Source: an uncultured Lachnospiraceae bacterium (GTDB lineage: Bacteria > Bacillota > Clostridia > Lachnospirales > Lachnospiraceae). Taken from it: 64,000 nt of DNA. Below are positions 1-7,522 of the stretch, one piece after another. A program made the position numbers and the translations under genes. Numbering within the stretch: the first letter of the stretch is position 1; every line of letters starts with the position of its first letter. The notes below the pieces were generated by a model, which did not search any database, was not told the DNA's origin, and saw only the letters and a list, made by a program, of their open reading frames with translations. The DNA is taken from positions 52,463-116,462 of the forward strand of contig ONBT01000006.1 of the NCBI GenBank assembly GCA_900316075.1, given 5' to 3'.

Positions 1-1887
1 GAGGTCTTTGTCCACGGGGCTATGTGCGTCTGCTATTCGGGCCGCTGCTACCTTTCCGGCCTGATCGGCGGCCGGTCTGCCAACCGGGGCCGGTGCGGCC
101 AGCCCTGCCGCCTGCCCTATACGGGAACAGTCGACGGAGAGAAAGCAAAGCTTCCGGGCGGCGGCAAGTACCCGGTCAGCATGAAGGATCTCTGCGGACT
201 GCCTCTTCTGCAGGAACTCTGCAGGGCCGGGGTGGATTCCCTGAAAATCGAAGGTCGGATGAAGTCCAAAGAGTATGTGACCGGGGTTGTATCCGTCTAT
301 CGGAAGTATCTGGACCTTTTGGCCGAAGAATGGGCAGCTTCTGAAGAAACCTCGAATTCGTCCGAAAAAAAGGCAGGGAAAGAGGATGCGGCATTTTCTT
401 TTGAACCTGCGGATATGGACTACCTGCGGGCGCTGGGGAACCGGGGAAACTTCGCCCACGTCTATTACGAAAAAAACAACAGTCCGGAAATGATTTCCTT
501 TTCGGATTCCTCGTTTCACTCGGACCCGGCGGCGCTCGCGATGGCTCGCGCCGCTTCCGGCCCCTCTGAAGGCTCCTTCGTCGCAGAAATGAAACCTGTT
601 GGCCCGTCTGTCAACATGGCATTCACTGCCCGGGCAGGCTCTCCTATGCAGCTTTCGGCCTCGGCTGCCGCCTCGGAAGGGCGGGTTTTCTCCGTCACAG
701 TGACCGGAGATCTTGTTGAATCAGCAGCAAAAAAAGCCACCAGTGAGGCGGAAGTTCGGGAGAAGCTCTCGAAACTGGGCGGGACCGGATTTGCTGCCGG
801 TACAATAGCCGTCGAACTCGGGGACAATGTCTTCCTTCCCATGTCGAAGGTCAATTCCCTGCGGAGGGAAGCCGTCGAAAGGCTGCAGGAGGAGATGAAG
901 CCTGCTGCAGAAAAGAAAAAGCCCGTCTGCCCGCCGGAGGACTTCTTCGCCAGGACGGAGGAGACTCTGCAGGGGCTGAAAGATACATTGCAGAATAAAA
1001 GCGGCAAGGCCAAGCAGACAGAGGGCAGAGCAGCCGTTCAGTCCGCCAATAACGAAGGGCTTCCGGAACTCTATATCTCCATCATGAATCTCGACCAGCT
1101 GTCCGGACTGGACACTCTGGAGGAGCCGGTAAGCCTCATCATTCCGGCCTTCCTCCTCATCAAAGACGGGGCCGTGGAGCTTCTCCAGGCCCAGAAGGCA
1201 AAGGGGCGGAAGGTCTGCCTTTCTCTTCCTTATGTGTTCCGGAAACGCCTGCTGCCTTTTGAGAAAGAGCTGAAGGAGAGGGCAGATAGGGTCGGAATTG
1301 ACGAATACTTTGTTTCCCAGGTGGATTCCCTCCAGTACCTTCTGGATGCGGGAATCCCGGTGCAGAAGATTACTGGGGATAACGACCTCTATGTCTTCAA
1401 CCGGGCGGCCCTGGCCTTTTATGCGGGACTCGGCATCCGGCGCTATTCGGCCCCCTTCGAATTAAACGGGGGAGAGCTCTCCCACCTGCTGCCTGAGGCC
1501 GGTATCCTGACCCTCTACGGCCGGACCCCGATCATGAAGATGGCCAACTGCCTCCTGAAGAATACCGGCAGATGCGAAGAAAAGAAGCTGCGGGAGAAGG
1601 ACAGCCACAGCCTCTCCTATATTGACCGGAAAGGGGCCTCAGTGCCCGTGGTCCGGGATTGCATGAACTGCATCAACATTTTGTACAACTCCGTGCCTAC
1701 GATTCTTTTCGGGGACCTTACCCAAATCGGAAAGGCAGGCTACAGCGGATATCGCCTGGACTTCACGACGGAGACGGCAGAAGAGGTGCGGGATATTCTA
1801 TCTGCTTTCCAAAAGGCCCTATTCGGAGAGAAGGAACCACTTCCCGGTGCCCACACCCGGGGCCATTACAAACGGGGCGTGGAATAG
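1..1887 (+). CDS. Peptidase U32 family protein (5' end outside window)
   Basis: The reading frame is open from the first base, so the true start lies upstream and the N-terminal part of the protein is missing. The first visible residues contain the U32 family signature, with the pattern CYSGRCYLSG followed by SANRGRCGQPCR. About 620 residues follow: the end of the U32 barrel, a variable Ser/Glu-rich stretch (about residues 100-130 of the visible part) and a C-terminal DUF3656-like region. A cysteine pair near the end (DCMNCINI) is typical of the long U32 proteins. Members are related to collagenase-like proteases and to RlhA/TrhP-type proteins that help hydroxylate RNA bases, so either peptidase or RNA-modification function is possible. 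It precedes ftsW by 91 bases without a clear terminator. Confidence 0.9.
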   Translation, partial: EVFVHGAMCVCYSGRCYLSGLIGGRSANRGRCGQPCRLPYTGTVDGEKAKLPGGGKYPVSMKDLCGLPLLQELCRAGVDSLKIEGRMKSKEYVTGVVSVYRKYLDLLAEEWAASEETSNSSEKKAGKEDAAFSFEPADMDYLRALGNRGNFAHVYYEKNNSPEMISFSDSSFHSDPAALAMARAASGPSEGSFVAEMKPVGPSVNMAFTARAGSPMQLSASAAASEGRVFSVTVTGDLVESAAKKATSEAEVREKLSKLGGTGFAAGTIAVELGDNVFLPMSKVNSLRREAVERLQEEMKPAAEKKKPVCPPEDFFARTEETLQGLKDTLQNKSGKAKQTEGRAAVQSANNEGLPELYISIMNLDQLSGLDTLEEPVSLIIPAFLLIKDGAVELLQAQKAKGRKVCLSLPYVFRKRLLPFEKELKERADRVGIDEYFVSQVDSLQYLLDAGIPVQKITGDNDLYVFNRAALAFYAGLGIRRYSAPFELNGGELSHLLPEAGILTLYGRTPIMKMANCLLKNTGRCEEKKLREKDSHSLSYIDRKGASVPVVRDCMNCINILYNSVPTILFGDLTQIGKAGYSGYRLDFTTETAEEVRDILSAFQKALFGEKEPLPGAHTRGHYKRGVE

Positions 1888-1944
1888 CTGTTCTTTAAAT
1901 GTGCCACAGCAGGTGCAGACTGAAATTTGCGGCAAAGCAGCTGC

Positions 1945-1960
1945 TTTACATTAATCATGA
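1945..1960 (+). repeat. Copy of the TTTACATTANTCATG motif upstream of ftsW
   Basis: TTTACATTAATCATGA lies in the gap before ftsW, 18 bases ahead of its TTG start. It matches the lspA-upstream copy (41166-41180, other strand) over 15 bases. Function unknown; the ATG inside it opens only a short out-of-frame ORF. Confidence 0.5.
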
Positions 1961-1978
1961 AAGAAGGAGACCGAAGCC

Positions 1979-3310
1979 TTGGTCCATTTCTTTACCTCAA
2001 TCTCCAGGTTCACGATGATTTTCCTCCTGGCCATATTCACCTATGACAGCTTCGCGGCCCTGCGGCCCAAGACCACCGAAAGGGCCCGCCGCAGCCGTTA
2101 TGTGCGACAGACTGTCTTCATGTACCTGATTCTCATCAACGGGAACCTGGTCATCTACTTAAATACAAAGGAACTCCGGGTCCTCTTCATGCTGGCCTTC
2201 GAGTGCGTCCTTTTCGCCATCGTCCTCCTGGTTTTCCGGGCGGCCTATGACGGCTCCAACAAGCCTCTCGTAAACTCCATGGCCATGCTGATGGCCATCG
2301 GCTTCATCATCATCACGAGACTCAATATCGACAAGGCCGAAAAGCAGCTCTTTTTCGCCGCAGTCGGGATGATTGTGACTGCCCTGGTTCCCCTCATCAT
2401 CAAGCATGGGGCCTTTCTTTCAAAGCTCACCTGGTTTTACGCGGTTTTCGGGGTGGGCCTCCTGGGCATCGTCCTGGTCGGGGGCTCCACAGTTTACGGG
2501 GCCAAGCTCAATATCTCGATTGGCGGCTTTACGATTCAGCCCTCTGAATTTGTAAAGATTCTTTTCGTCTTCTTTGTTTCCTGCATGTTCGCAGAAGCCA
2601 CGGACACGCGGCAGGTCCTGATTACAACGGCTGTGGCCGCCCTCCATGTCCTGATTCTGATTGCTTCGAAGGACTTGGGCTCGGCCGGGATCTTCATGAT
2701 CACCTACCTCATCATGCTCTATGTGGCGACGAAGAATCCCAGGTGGCTGGCGGTAGGGGCCTTACTCTGCGTCCTCGGCCTGATTCTTGCCTACTTCCTC
2801 TTTTCTCATGTCCGAACAAGATTTCTAGCCTGGAAAGATCCGATTTCCGTCGTTGACGGGGCCGGCTACCAGGTCTCCCAGTCCCTCTTTGCCATCGGCA
2901 CCGGCGGCTGGTTCGGAACCGGCCTCTGCCAGGGTATGCCGGACAAGATTCCCCTGGCCCTATCCGACTTCGTCTTTGCCTCCATCGCCGAGGAAATGGG
3001 CGGGGTCTTTGCCTTGCTTGTGATTTTCCTCTGCATCGGCGTATTTTTATTATTCTTAAATTCCGCCATGCAGATTTCCGACTTCTTCTATAAGCTCCTG
3101 GCCCTGGGCCTGGGGACCTGCTACGGAGCCCAGACCTTCATCATGATCGGGGGCGTGACCAAGTTCATCCCGTCGACCGGGGTGACCCTGCCCCTTGTAA
3201 GCTACGGGGGTTCTTCCCTCCTATCGACCATGATCATCTTTGCCATTATCCAGGGACTATATGTCCGCGAATACCAGGGAGAGGAGGACGAGTATGGCGA
3301 GCAGGAATAA
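1979..3310 (+). CDS. ftsW: FtsW/RodA-type SEDS peptidoglycan polymerase
   Basis: A 443-residue polytopic membrane protein of the SEDS family, which polymerises lipid II glycan strands together with a class B penicillin-binding protein. About ten hydrophobic segments are visible. The conserved C-terminal region has the family pattern PSTGVTLPLVSYGGSS near residues 395-410, and QPSEFVK is present near residue 185. The start is TTG, chosen because AAGAAGGAGA sits 8 bases before it; no in-frame ATG has a ribosome site. It overlaps the next gene, a class B PBP, by 17 bases, so the two are almost certainly co-translated partners. This is the first of two SEDS genes in the window (the second, at 47357-48499, sits in the mre cluster), so this one may serve division or sporulation. 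The exact subfamily is inferred. Confidence 0.9.
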   Translation: MVHFFTSISRFTMIFLLAIFTYDSFAALRPKTTERARRSRYVRQTVFMYLILINGNLVIYLNTKELRVLFMLAFECVLFAIVLLVFRAAYDGSNKPLVNSMAMLMAIGFIIITRLNIDKAEKQLFFAAVGMIVTALVPLIIKHGAFLSKLTWFYAVFGVGLLGIVLVGGSTVYGAKLNISIGGFTIQPSEFVKILFVFFVSCMFAEATDTRQVLITTAVAALHVLILIASKDLGSAGIFMITYLIMLYVATKNPRWLAVGALLCVLGLILAYFLFSHVRTRFLAWKDPISVVDGAGYQVSQSLFAIGTGGWFGTGLCQGMPDKIPLALSDFVFASIAEEMGGVFALLVIFLCIGVFLLFLNSAMQISDFFYKLLALGLGTCYGAQTFIMIGGVTKFIPSTGVTLPLVSYGGSSLLSTMIIFAIIQGLYVREYQGEEDEYGEQE

Positions 3311-4772
3311 GAAAGACATCGACCTCATCGACCTGAACCGGACTCCGGATCGCAAGAGAAAAAAAAAGAAAATAAATAATAACCGGGAATTCTCGGTCGT
3401 CATGTATATCTTCATGGCCCTTTTTCTCAGCCTCTCGGCCTACTTCATTTACTTCGTGGGCTTTAAGAGCGAGACCTTCATCAACTCCCCCTATAATCCC
3501 CGCCTTGCCAATATGGCCGAGCATACGGTCCGGGGCTCCATTATTTCCGCGGACGGAAAGGTCCTGGCGGAGACAAAGACCGGGAAAGACGGGACAGAAT
3601 CCCGAGTCTATCCCTACGGGGCCGAGTATGCCCATGCCGTGGGTTTTGCCACAAACGGGATGAGCGGGGTGGAGCTGGATGCCAACTTTCAGATGCTGCG
3701 GAGCCACGAATTCTTCCTGACCCGGCTTTCCGAGCAGCTGACCGACAAGAAGACCAACGGGGACAACTGCAATATCACAATCGATTCCCGCCTGCAGGAT
3801 ACGGCCTATCAGGGCATGGGCTCCTACAAGGGGGCCGTCATTGCCATCGAGCCCTCGACCGGAAAGATTCTCTGCATGGTAAGTAGGCCTGACTTCGACC
3901 CGAACACCGTGGCGGCCGAGTGGGACTCTCTGACAACAGCCGAAACGTCTGTTCTATTAAACCGGGCCACCCAGGGCCTCTATCCGCCGGGCTCCACAGG
4001 AAAGATTTTCACGACCCTTGAATACCTGGAAGAGGGAAATGACCCGGCGAAAACCTATGACTGCCAGGGAACTTATACCCAGGACGGTTTCACAATCCAC
4101 TGCTATAATTCCGAAGTTCACGGACCCCAGGACCTTCCGGCCGCCTTCGCCAATTCCTGCAATACGACCTTTGCCCAGATGGGCCTGACCCTGGATCCGG
4201 CCCGATTCACGGCCCTTTCCACCCGCATGCTGTTTAACCGTCCTCTGCCCACCCGCCTTCAAAACGTGTCGAAGTCTTCCTTTTCCCTTTCCGAGGCGGA
4301 TTCCGACGCCAGCATCATGCAGACCTCCATCGGCCAGGGGAAAACCCTGGTGACTCCGATTCACTTATGCATGGTGTCCGCCGCCATTGCAAACGGCGGG
4401 GTTGTCTGTGAGCCATATATTATTGATTCGATTGAATCGGTGGACCATACGAGAATCAAGCGGTATAAGGGCGAAGAATATGGCTCCATCATGACAGGCG
4501 ACGAAGCAGACCAGATGAAGAGCCTCATGCGGGGCGTGGTCGAAAATGGAACCGGGTCGAAACTCAAGACCGACGCCTATACGGCCTATGGAAAGACCGG
4601 CACGGCGGAATTTACCGACGACAAGTCCCGGACCCACTCCTGGTTTACGGGCGTGGCCGAAAAGGACGGGAAGCAGATTGCCATCGCTGTCATTATGGAA
4701 GATTCCGGCACCTCATCAAAGCATGCAGTTCCCCTGGCGAAAAAGTGCTTCGACACATATTTTTCCGAATGA
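3294..4772 (+). CDS. pbpA: Class B penicillin-binding protein, PbpA-like
   Basis: A 492-residue peptidoglycan transpeptidase with one N-terminal membrane anchor (about residues 35-57) after a Lys/Arg-rich cytoplasmic tail. All three active-site motifs are present: STGK at about 234-237 (catalytic Ser), SCN at about 288-290 and KTG at about 434-436. The protein is short for a class B PBP; the pedestal between the anchor and the transpeptidase domain is compact, as in the actinobacterial PbpA that pairs with FtsW/RodA. The start at 3294 was chosen because GGGAGAGGAGG precedes it; a longer ORF begins inside ftsW without a ribosome site. It overlaps ftsW and should work as its cognate transpeptidase. 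The name pbpA is a similarity label, not proven orthology. Confidence 0.88.
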   Translation: MASRNKKDIDLIDLNRTPDRKRKKKKINNNREFSVVMYIFMALFLSLSAYFIYFVGFKSETFINSPYNPRLANMAEHTVRGSIISADGKVLAETKTGKDGTESRVYPYGAEYAHAVGFATNGMSGVELDANFQMLRSHEFFLTRLSEQLTDKKTNGDNCNITIDSRLQDTAYQGMGSYKGAVIAIEPSTGKILCMVSRPDFDPNTVAAEWDSLTTAETSVLLNRATQGLYPPGSTGKIFTTLEYLEEGNDPAKTYDCQGTYTQDGFTIHCYNSEVHGPQDLPAAFANSCNTTFAQMGLTLDPARFTALSTRMLFNRPLPTRLQNVSKSSFSLSEADSDASIMQTSIGQGKTLVTPIHLCMVSAAIANGGVVCEPYIIDSIESVDHTRIKRYKGEEYGSIMTGDEADQMKSLMRGVVENGTGSKLKTDAYTAYGKTGTAEFTDDKSRTHSWFTGVAEKDGKQIAIAVIMEDSGTSSKHAVPLAKKCFDTYFSE

Positions 4773-4779
4773 ACGAGTC

Positions 4780-4808
4780 TTGCAAAAAAGGACGGCGGGG
4801 CGTACACT
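4780..4808 (+). promoter_or_regulatory. Candidate promoter with leaderless geometry
   Basis: TTGCAA (4780-4785), 17-base spacer, TACACT (4803-4808). A start site 7 bases after the -10 would fall at or next to the ATG at 4815, and no Shine-Dalgarno sequence precedes that ATG. The -10 match is moderate. Confidence 0.4.
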
Positions 4809-4814
4809 GAAATA

Positions 4815-5150
4815 ATGAAATATTTAGAACCCTTGTTTTTGGCGGACAATATCCATTCCGAGGAAAAAATCAAGCGGAAGCTTTCGCGCCGGGCCGGTGT
4901 GGCCGGGCTCTACCTCGTATGCCTTTCGGACCGGGATGACGAGCTCTTTGTCCTTTATCCGGATGAGGAATTCATGCACGCCCCTTACGAAAACTCCGAT
5001 GTGACCGTGGTCGGCCTGGCCAGGGGCTATATCACCGCCAAGCACCTCGTGAAGCGGATCATTGAGGAAATTATTGAAACAGAAGGAACTGTTGAAAAAG
5101 CAACCGTGAAGGCCTTCTTCAACAGTCGGGCAGGGGAGGGCAGCCTATGA
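4815..5150 (+). CDS. Small conserved-looking protein of unknown function
   Basis: A soluble protein of 111 residues with no domain I recognise. It is charged at the N-terminus (about residues 14-27, KIKRKLSRR) and has a short alpha/beta pattern with a C-terminal helix rich in Ile, Glu and Lys. There is no signal peptide or membrane segment. Its stop overlaps the start of the following DUF2953 gene by 4 bases, so translation is coupled and a link to that protein or to GerW further on is possible. There is no Shine-Dalgarno sequence at the start. The coding nature is supported by the neighbour overlap, codon use like its neighbours and the absence of a better alternative frame. Confidence 0.8.
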   Translation: MKYLEPLFLADNIHSEEKIKRKLSRRAGVAGLYLVCLSDRDDELFVLYPDEEFMHAPYENSDVTVVGLARGYITAKHLVKRIIEEIIETEGTVEKATVKAFFNSRAGEGSL

Positions 5151-5926
5151 GCCTTTTCTTAAGCGTCCTCGCGGTCATCGGAAAAATTCTGCTGATCATT
5201 CTTCTGGTGGTCCTGGTCCTGACTCTCTACCTCCTATTCACCCCCTTCATGTACCGGGCGGACGGGGCCTTCGGTGAGGACAATGTCTTCGTGGCCAAGC
5301 TCCACGATTTCTCCCACTTCTTCGGCATTACGGCAGCCTACTCCGGCGGCCTGGCGGCCCAGATTACTTTGCTCTGGGGAGCCGTCAAAATCCCCCTGGG
5401 CGGGAAGAAGAAGGAAAAGAAGCCTGAGAATAATGTAAAACAGGAAAGCGGACCGGAGCCTGCGTCGACCGGTAAAAAGCAAAGAAATGCTGCTGAAGCG
5501 GAGCAGGCAGCTGAATCCAAGAAGAAAAAGAGTCTTCCCTCTGCCGTTCTCGGAAATCTGGGCGGGCTGAATTACATCATCAAACAGGTTTTCTCCCTGC
5601 TAGGAAAGATGAAGCCCACAGTCCTCACGGCTGACCTCGACTACTCGACCGGGGAGCCGGATACGACGGGCTATGTGACCGGGGTCCTGGCCCTGTTCCC
5701 CTTCGTCTACGGGAGAAAAAAATCTTTCCGTCCGGACTTTCAGGCCGATGAGCCTTACATCCGGGGAACGATTGGCCTCAAAGGAAAAATCTTTCTCTTT
5801 CAGGCGGTTTATATTATAATCAGAATAATTGCAAACAAGGATTCCCGAGCCTTCATCGGCGATGTGCTCGGGGCCGTGAAGCAGCAGAAGAAGGACAAGG
5901 CAGCGAAACAGTCGAAGGCGGCCTGA
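5147..5926 (+). CDS. DUF2953-like membrane-anchored protein (YtfI type)
   Basis: A 259-residue protein with an N-terminal hydrophobic anchor (about residues 4-31), a hydrophilic Lys/Glu/Ala-rich linker (about 88-135) and a C-terminal part with repeated short beta-like stretches and the pattern LDYSTGEPDTTGY near 165. This arrangement and its position directly before gerW match the B. subtilis ytfI-ytfJ pair, where YtfI is a DUF2953 protein expressed in the forespore and needed for GerW localisation in spores. In this window the role in sporulation is inferred from that pairing only. It overlaps the preceding gene by 4 bases. Confidence 0.7.
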   Translation: MSLFLSVLAVIGKILLIILLVVLVLTLYLLFTPFMYRADGAFGEDNVFVAKLHDFSHFFGITAAYSGGLAAQITLLWGAVKIPLGGKKKEKKPENNVKQESGPEPASTGKKQRNAAEAEQAAESKKKKSLPSAVLGNLGGLNYIIKQVFSLLGKMKPTVLTADLDYSTGEPDTTGYVTGVLALFPFVYGRKKSFRPDFQADEPYIRGTIGLKGKIFLFQAVYIIIRIIANKDSRAFIGDVLGAVKQQKKDKAAKQSKAA

Positions 5927-5988
5927 CATCCTTTGTACATATTGTTTCAATCGTTTGGATAGTTTGGCAGAACTACTGGAGGGCTCTA

Positions 5989-6432
5989 ATGGGAAAAGAA
6001 ACGACGATTTTTGATTCAACCGTGAAGTCACTGATGGACGGGATGGGGTCTTTCCTCTCGACGAAGACCGTGGTCGGGGAGCCCATTCATATCGATGATA
6101 CGATTATCATCCCCCTGGTGGACGTGTCCTTCGGGGCCGGGGCCGGCGCCTTTTCCAATGACAAGTCCGGAGCCGGCGGAGCTATGGGCGGGAAGATGAA
6201 GCCTTCGGCTGTCCTCATCATCCATGACGGCTCCACCCGCCTCATCAATATCGCCACCCACACCGGCATCGACAAGATTCTTGACATGCTGCCCGATTTC
6301 GTGGAGCGCTTCAAGGACAAGAAGAAGCCCGAACCGGACGAGGAAGAGAAGAAGGCCCGGGCAAAGGCCGGAGCTGCCATGGAAGAGACCATCTACGAGG
6401 CAGCGGATGTGAAAAAAGAGATGGAAGAGTGA
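5989..6432 (+). CDS. gerW: GerW family sporulation protein (YtfJ)
   Basis: A 147-residue protein with the GerW pattern: an N-terminal helix (TVKSLMDGM), a central beta/Gly-rich core (VDVSFGAGAGAF and GGKMKPSAVLII near residues 45-77) and a charged C-terminal tail. In Bacillus, GerW (YtfJ) is a spore protein needed for germination in response to L-alanine. A good ribosome site (CTGGAGGGC) precedes the ATG by 4-6 bases. It follows the DUF2953 gene by 62 bases and is closed by a terminator at 6437-6470. GerW homologues also occur in some non-sporulating Clostridia, so the gene alone does not prove that the organism sporulates. Confidence 0.9.
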   Translation: MGKETTIFDSTVKSLMDGMGSFLSTKTVVGEPIHIDDTIIIPLVDVSFGAGAGAFSNDKSGAGGAMGGKMKPSAVLIIHDGSTRLINIATHTGIDKILDMLPDFVERFKDKKKPEPDEEEKKARAKAGAAMEETIYEAADVKKEMEE

Positions 6433-6436
6433 TTAT

Positions 6437-6470
6437 AGGCCTGTTCCCGGAAGGGGCAGGCCTTTGTTGT
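6437..6470 (+). terminator. Intrinsic terminator after gerW
   Basis: AGGCCTG pairs with CAGGCCT (inner CCC/GGG also pair) and is followed by TTGTTGT. It lies 5 bases after the gerW stop. Confidence 0.7.
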
Positions 6471-6529
6471 ACAGAAAATTCTGGTACAAAAAAAGAACTC
6501 CGGAGACATCTCCGAAGTTTCTGAAAATC

Positions 6530-6566
6530 CGGGCAAAAAAAGGCCCCGGGGGAATCCCGGGGTCCT
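6530..6566 (-). terminator. Intrinsic terminator after rpmB
   Basis: On the minus strand a GC-rich dyad (GACCCCGGG ... CCCGGGGCC) is followed by seven T's. It lies just beyond the rpmB stop and faces the gerW terminator. Confidence 0.75.
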
Positions 6567-6600
6567 TCATTTCTAAAGATCACTCAAAGAGGAGCAGCTC

Positions 6601-6786
6601 TTATGCACGCTCAACTTTGCCGCTGCGTAAGCAGGAAGTGCAAACATTGATTCTCTTGGGCGTACCATTAACGATCGCCTTGACAGATTTGATGTTTGAT
6701 TTCCACATACGGTTTGATCTTCTGTGTGAGTGGCTCACCTTGATTCCGAAGTGAGCGCCCTTTCCGCAGACAGCGCACTTTGCCAT
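6601..6786 (-). CDS. rpmB: 50S ribosomal protein L28
   Basis: A 61-residue large-subunit protein. The start MAKCAVCGKG and the second pair NVCTSC give the CxxC...CxxC zinc-binding (C+) form of L28. The SHSHRRSNRMW region is the family's conserved RNA-binding segment. The start at 6786 is set by a strong site, AGGAGGTGCT, on the minus strand; the frame stays open upstream without a ribosome site, so the longer ORF is rejected. It stands alone, opposite to yloU, the common arrangement in Firmicutes, with its own promoter at 6860-6888 and its own terminator. Confidence 0.96.
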   Translation of the reverse strand: MAKCAVCGKGAHFGIKVSHSHRRSNRMWKSNIKSVKAIVNGTPKRINVCTSCLRSGKVERA

Positions 6787-6859
6787 GCCAAGCACCTCCT
6801 TGCCGTTTTTATTCGAATCAGAGCGAAAATATTCTGATTGCCAACAAAGCAACGAACCT

Positions 6860-6888
6860 ATATTAGCAATTTGTTTCAATAAATGCAA
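6860..6888 (-). promoter_or_regulatory. Candidate rpmB promoter
   Basis: Read on the minus strand: TTGCAT, 17-base spacer, TAATAT, about 70 bases before the rpmB start. Confidence 0.5.
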
Positions 6889-6989
6889 GGAAAATATTTT
6901 CTTTTTCACGAACAATTTCTGCAAAACATGAAAAACGAAAATAGGACCTTTTCGCAAAACAGATTCCGCCTTCTGACCACCCTTCATTC

Positions 6990-7017
6990 TTGTATTTTTG
7001 CCGTATTTCATTATAAT
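6990..7017 (+). promoter_or_regulatory. Candidate yloU promoter
   Basis: TTGTAT (6990-6995), 16-base spacer, perfect TATAAT (7012-7017), about 115 bases before the yloU start, leaving a leader with some potential for secondary structure. Confidence 0.6.
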
Positions 7018-7077
7018 GTAAGTTATATCTGCGTCAATTCCATGAGGCAATGTATAGCTTTGCCCAAAGTCTGGGGC

Positions 7078-7092
7078 TCTACATTAGTCATG
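7078..7092 (+). repeat. Copy of the TTTACATTANTCATG motif in the yloU leader
   Basis: TCTACATTAGTCATG, 45 bases before the yloU ATG and in the same orientation as the gene. Confidence 0.45.
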
Positions 7093-7136
7093 TGTGCGCA
7101 TTCCCCTAAAACAGTTTCCGACAGGAGGAAATTTCT

Positions 7137-7502
7137 ATGCAGGGACTAGGGACATTTGAAAACAGCAAGGGCAAGGTCGTGATCGACACCGAGGTCATCG
7201 CCACCTATGCCGGTGCGGTAGCCGTCGAGTGCTTCGGCATAGTCGGCATGGCTGCGGTCAATATGAAGGACGGCCTCGTCAAGCTCCTGAAGAAGGACTA
7301 CCTTTCCCACGGCATCGATGTGACGGTCGACGAGAACAATGAAATCTCCATCGACTTCCACCTCATTGTGTCCTACGGCATCAGCATCTCCACGGTCGTG
7401 GACAATCTGCGGGAGAATGTCAAATACAAGCTGGAAGAGTTCACCGGCATGAAGGTCAAGCGCATGAACGTCTATATTGACGGTCTCCGGGTCATCGACT
7501 GA
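7137..7502 (+). CDS. yloU: Asp23/Gls24 family envelope stress protein (YloU)
   Basis: A 121-residue cytoplasmic protein of the Asp23/DUF322 family. The family layout is clear: GKVVIDTEVIATYAG near the N-terminus, CFGIVGMA near residue 33, and a C-terminal half with VDNLRENVKYKLEEFTGMKV. There is a strong ribosome site (GACAGGAGG). It is 20 bases before yloV and then recG, the conserved Firmicutes order. Asp23-type proteins gather at the membrane and are linked to cell-envelope stress; the role of the YloU subgroup is less well defined. Confidence 0.93.
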   Translation: MQGLGTFENSKGKVVIDTEVIATYAGAVAVECFGIVGMAAVNMKDGLVKLLKKDYLSHGIDVTVDENNEISIDFHLIVSYGISISTVVDNLRENVKYKLEEFTGMKVKRMNVYIDGLRVID

Positions 7503-7522
7503 GCAAAGGAGTATTTTTTCTT

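Larger units (their letters stand above)
6787..7136. other. Divergent 350-base intergenic region rpmB / yloU
   Basis: This is the only gap over 300 bases in the window. It holds an rpmB promoter on the minus strand (6860-6888), a yloU promoter on the plus strand (6990-7017), and a leader of roughly 110 bases before yloU. The leader has two possible stems (GGCAA/TTGCC around 7046-7064, and GGGG/CCCC around 7074-7108) enclosing a copy of the TTTACATTANTCATG motif at 7078-7092. No credible small ORF or known riboswitch was seen. Confidence 0.6.

Noticed and set aside
1945..1980. Reading TTTACA of the recurring motif as a -35 element
   Set aside because: No -10 hexamer lies 16-18 bases downstream in any of the copies checked.
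1957..2050. Short ORF starting at the ATG inside the motif upstream of ftsW
   Set aside because: About 30 codons, overlaps the ftsW ribosome site and start in another frame, with no codon or motif support.
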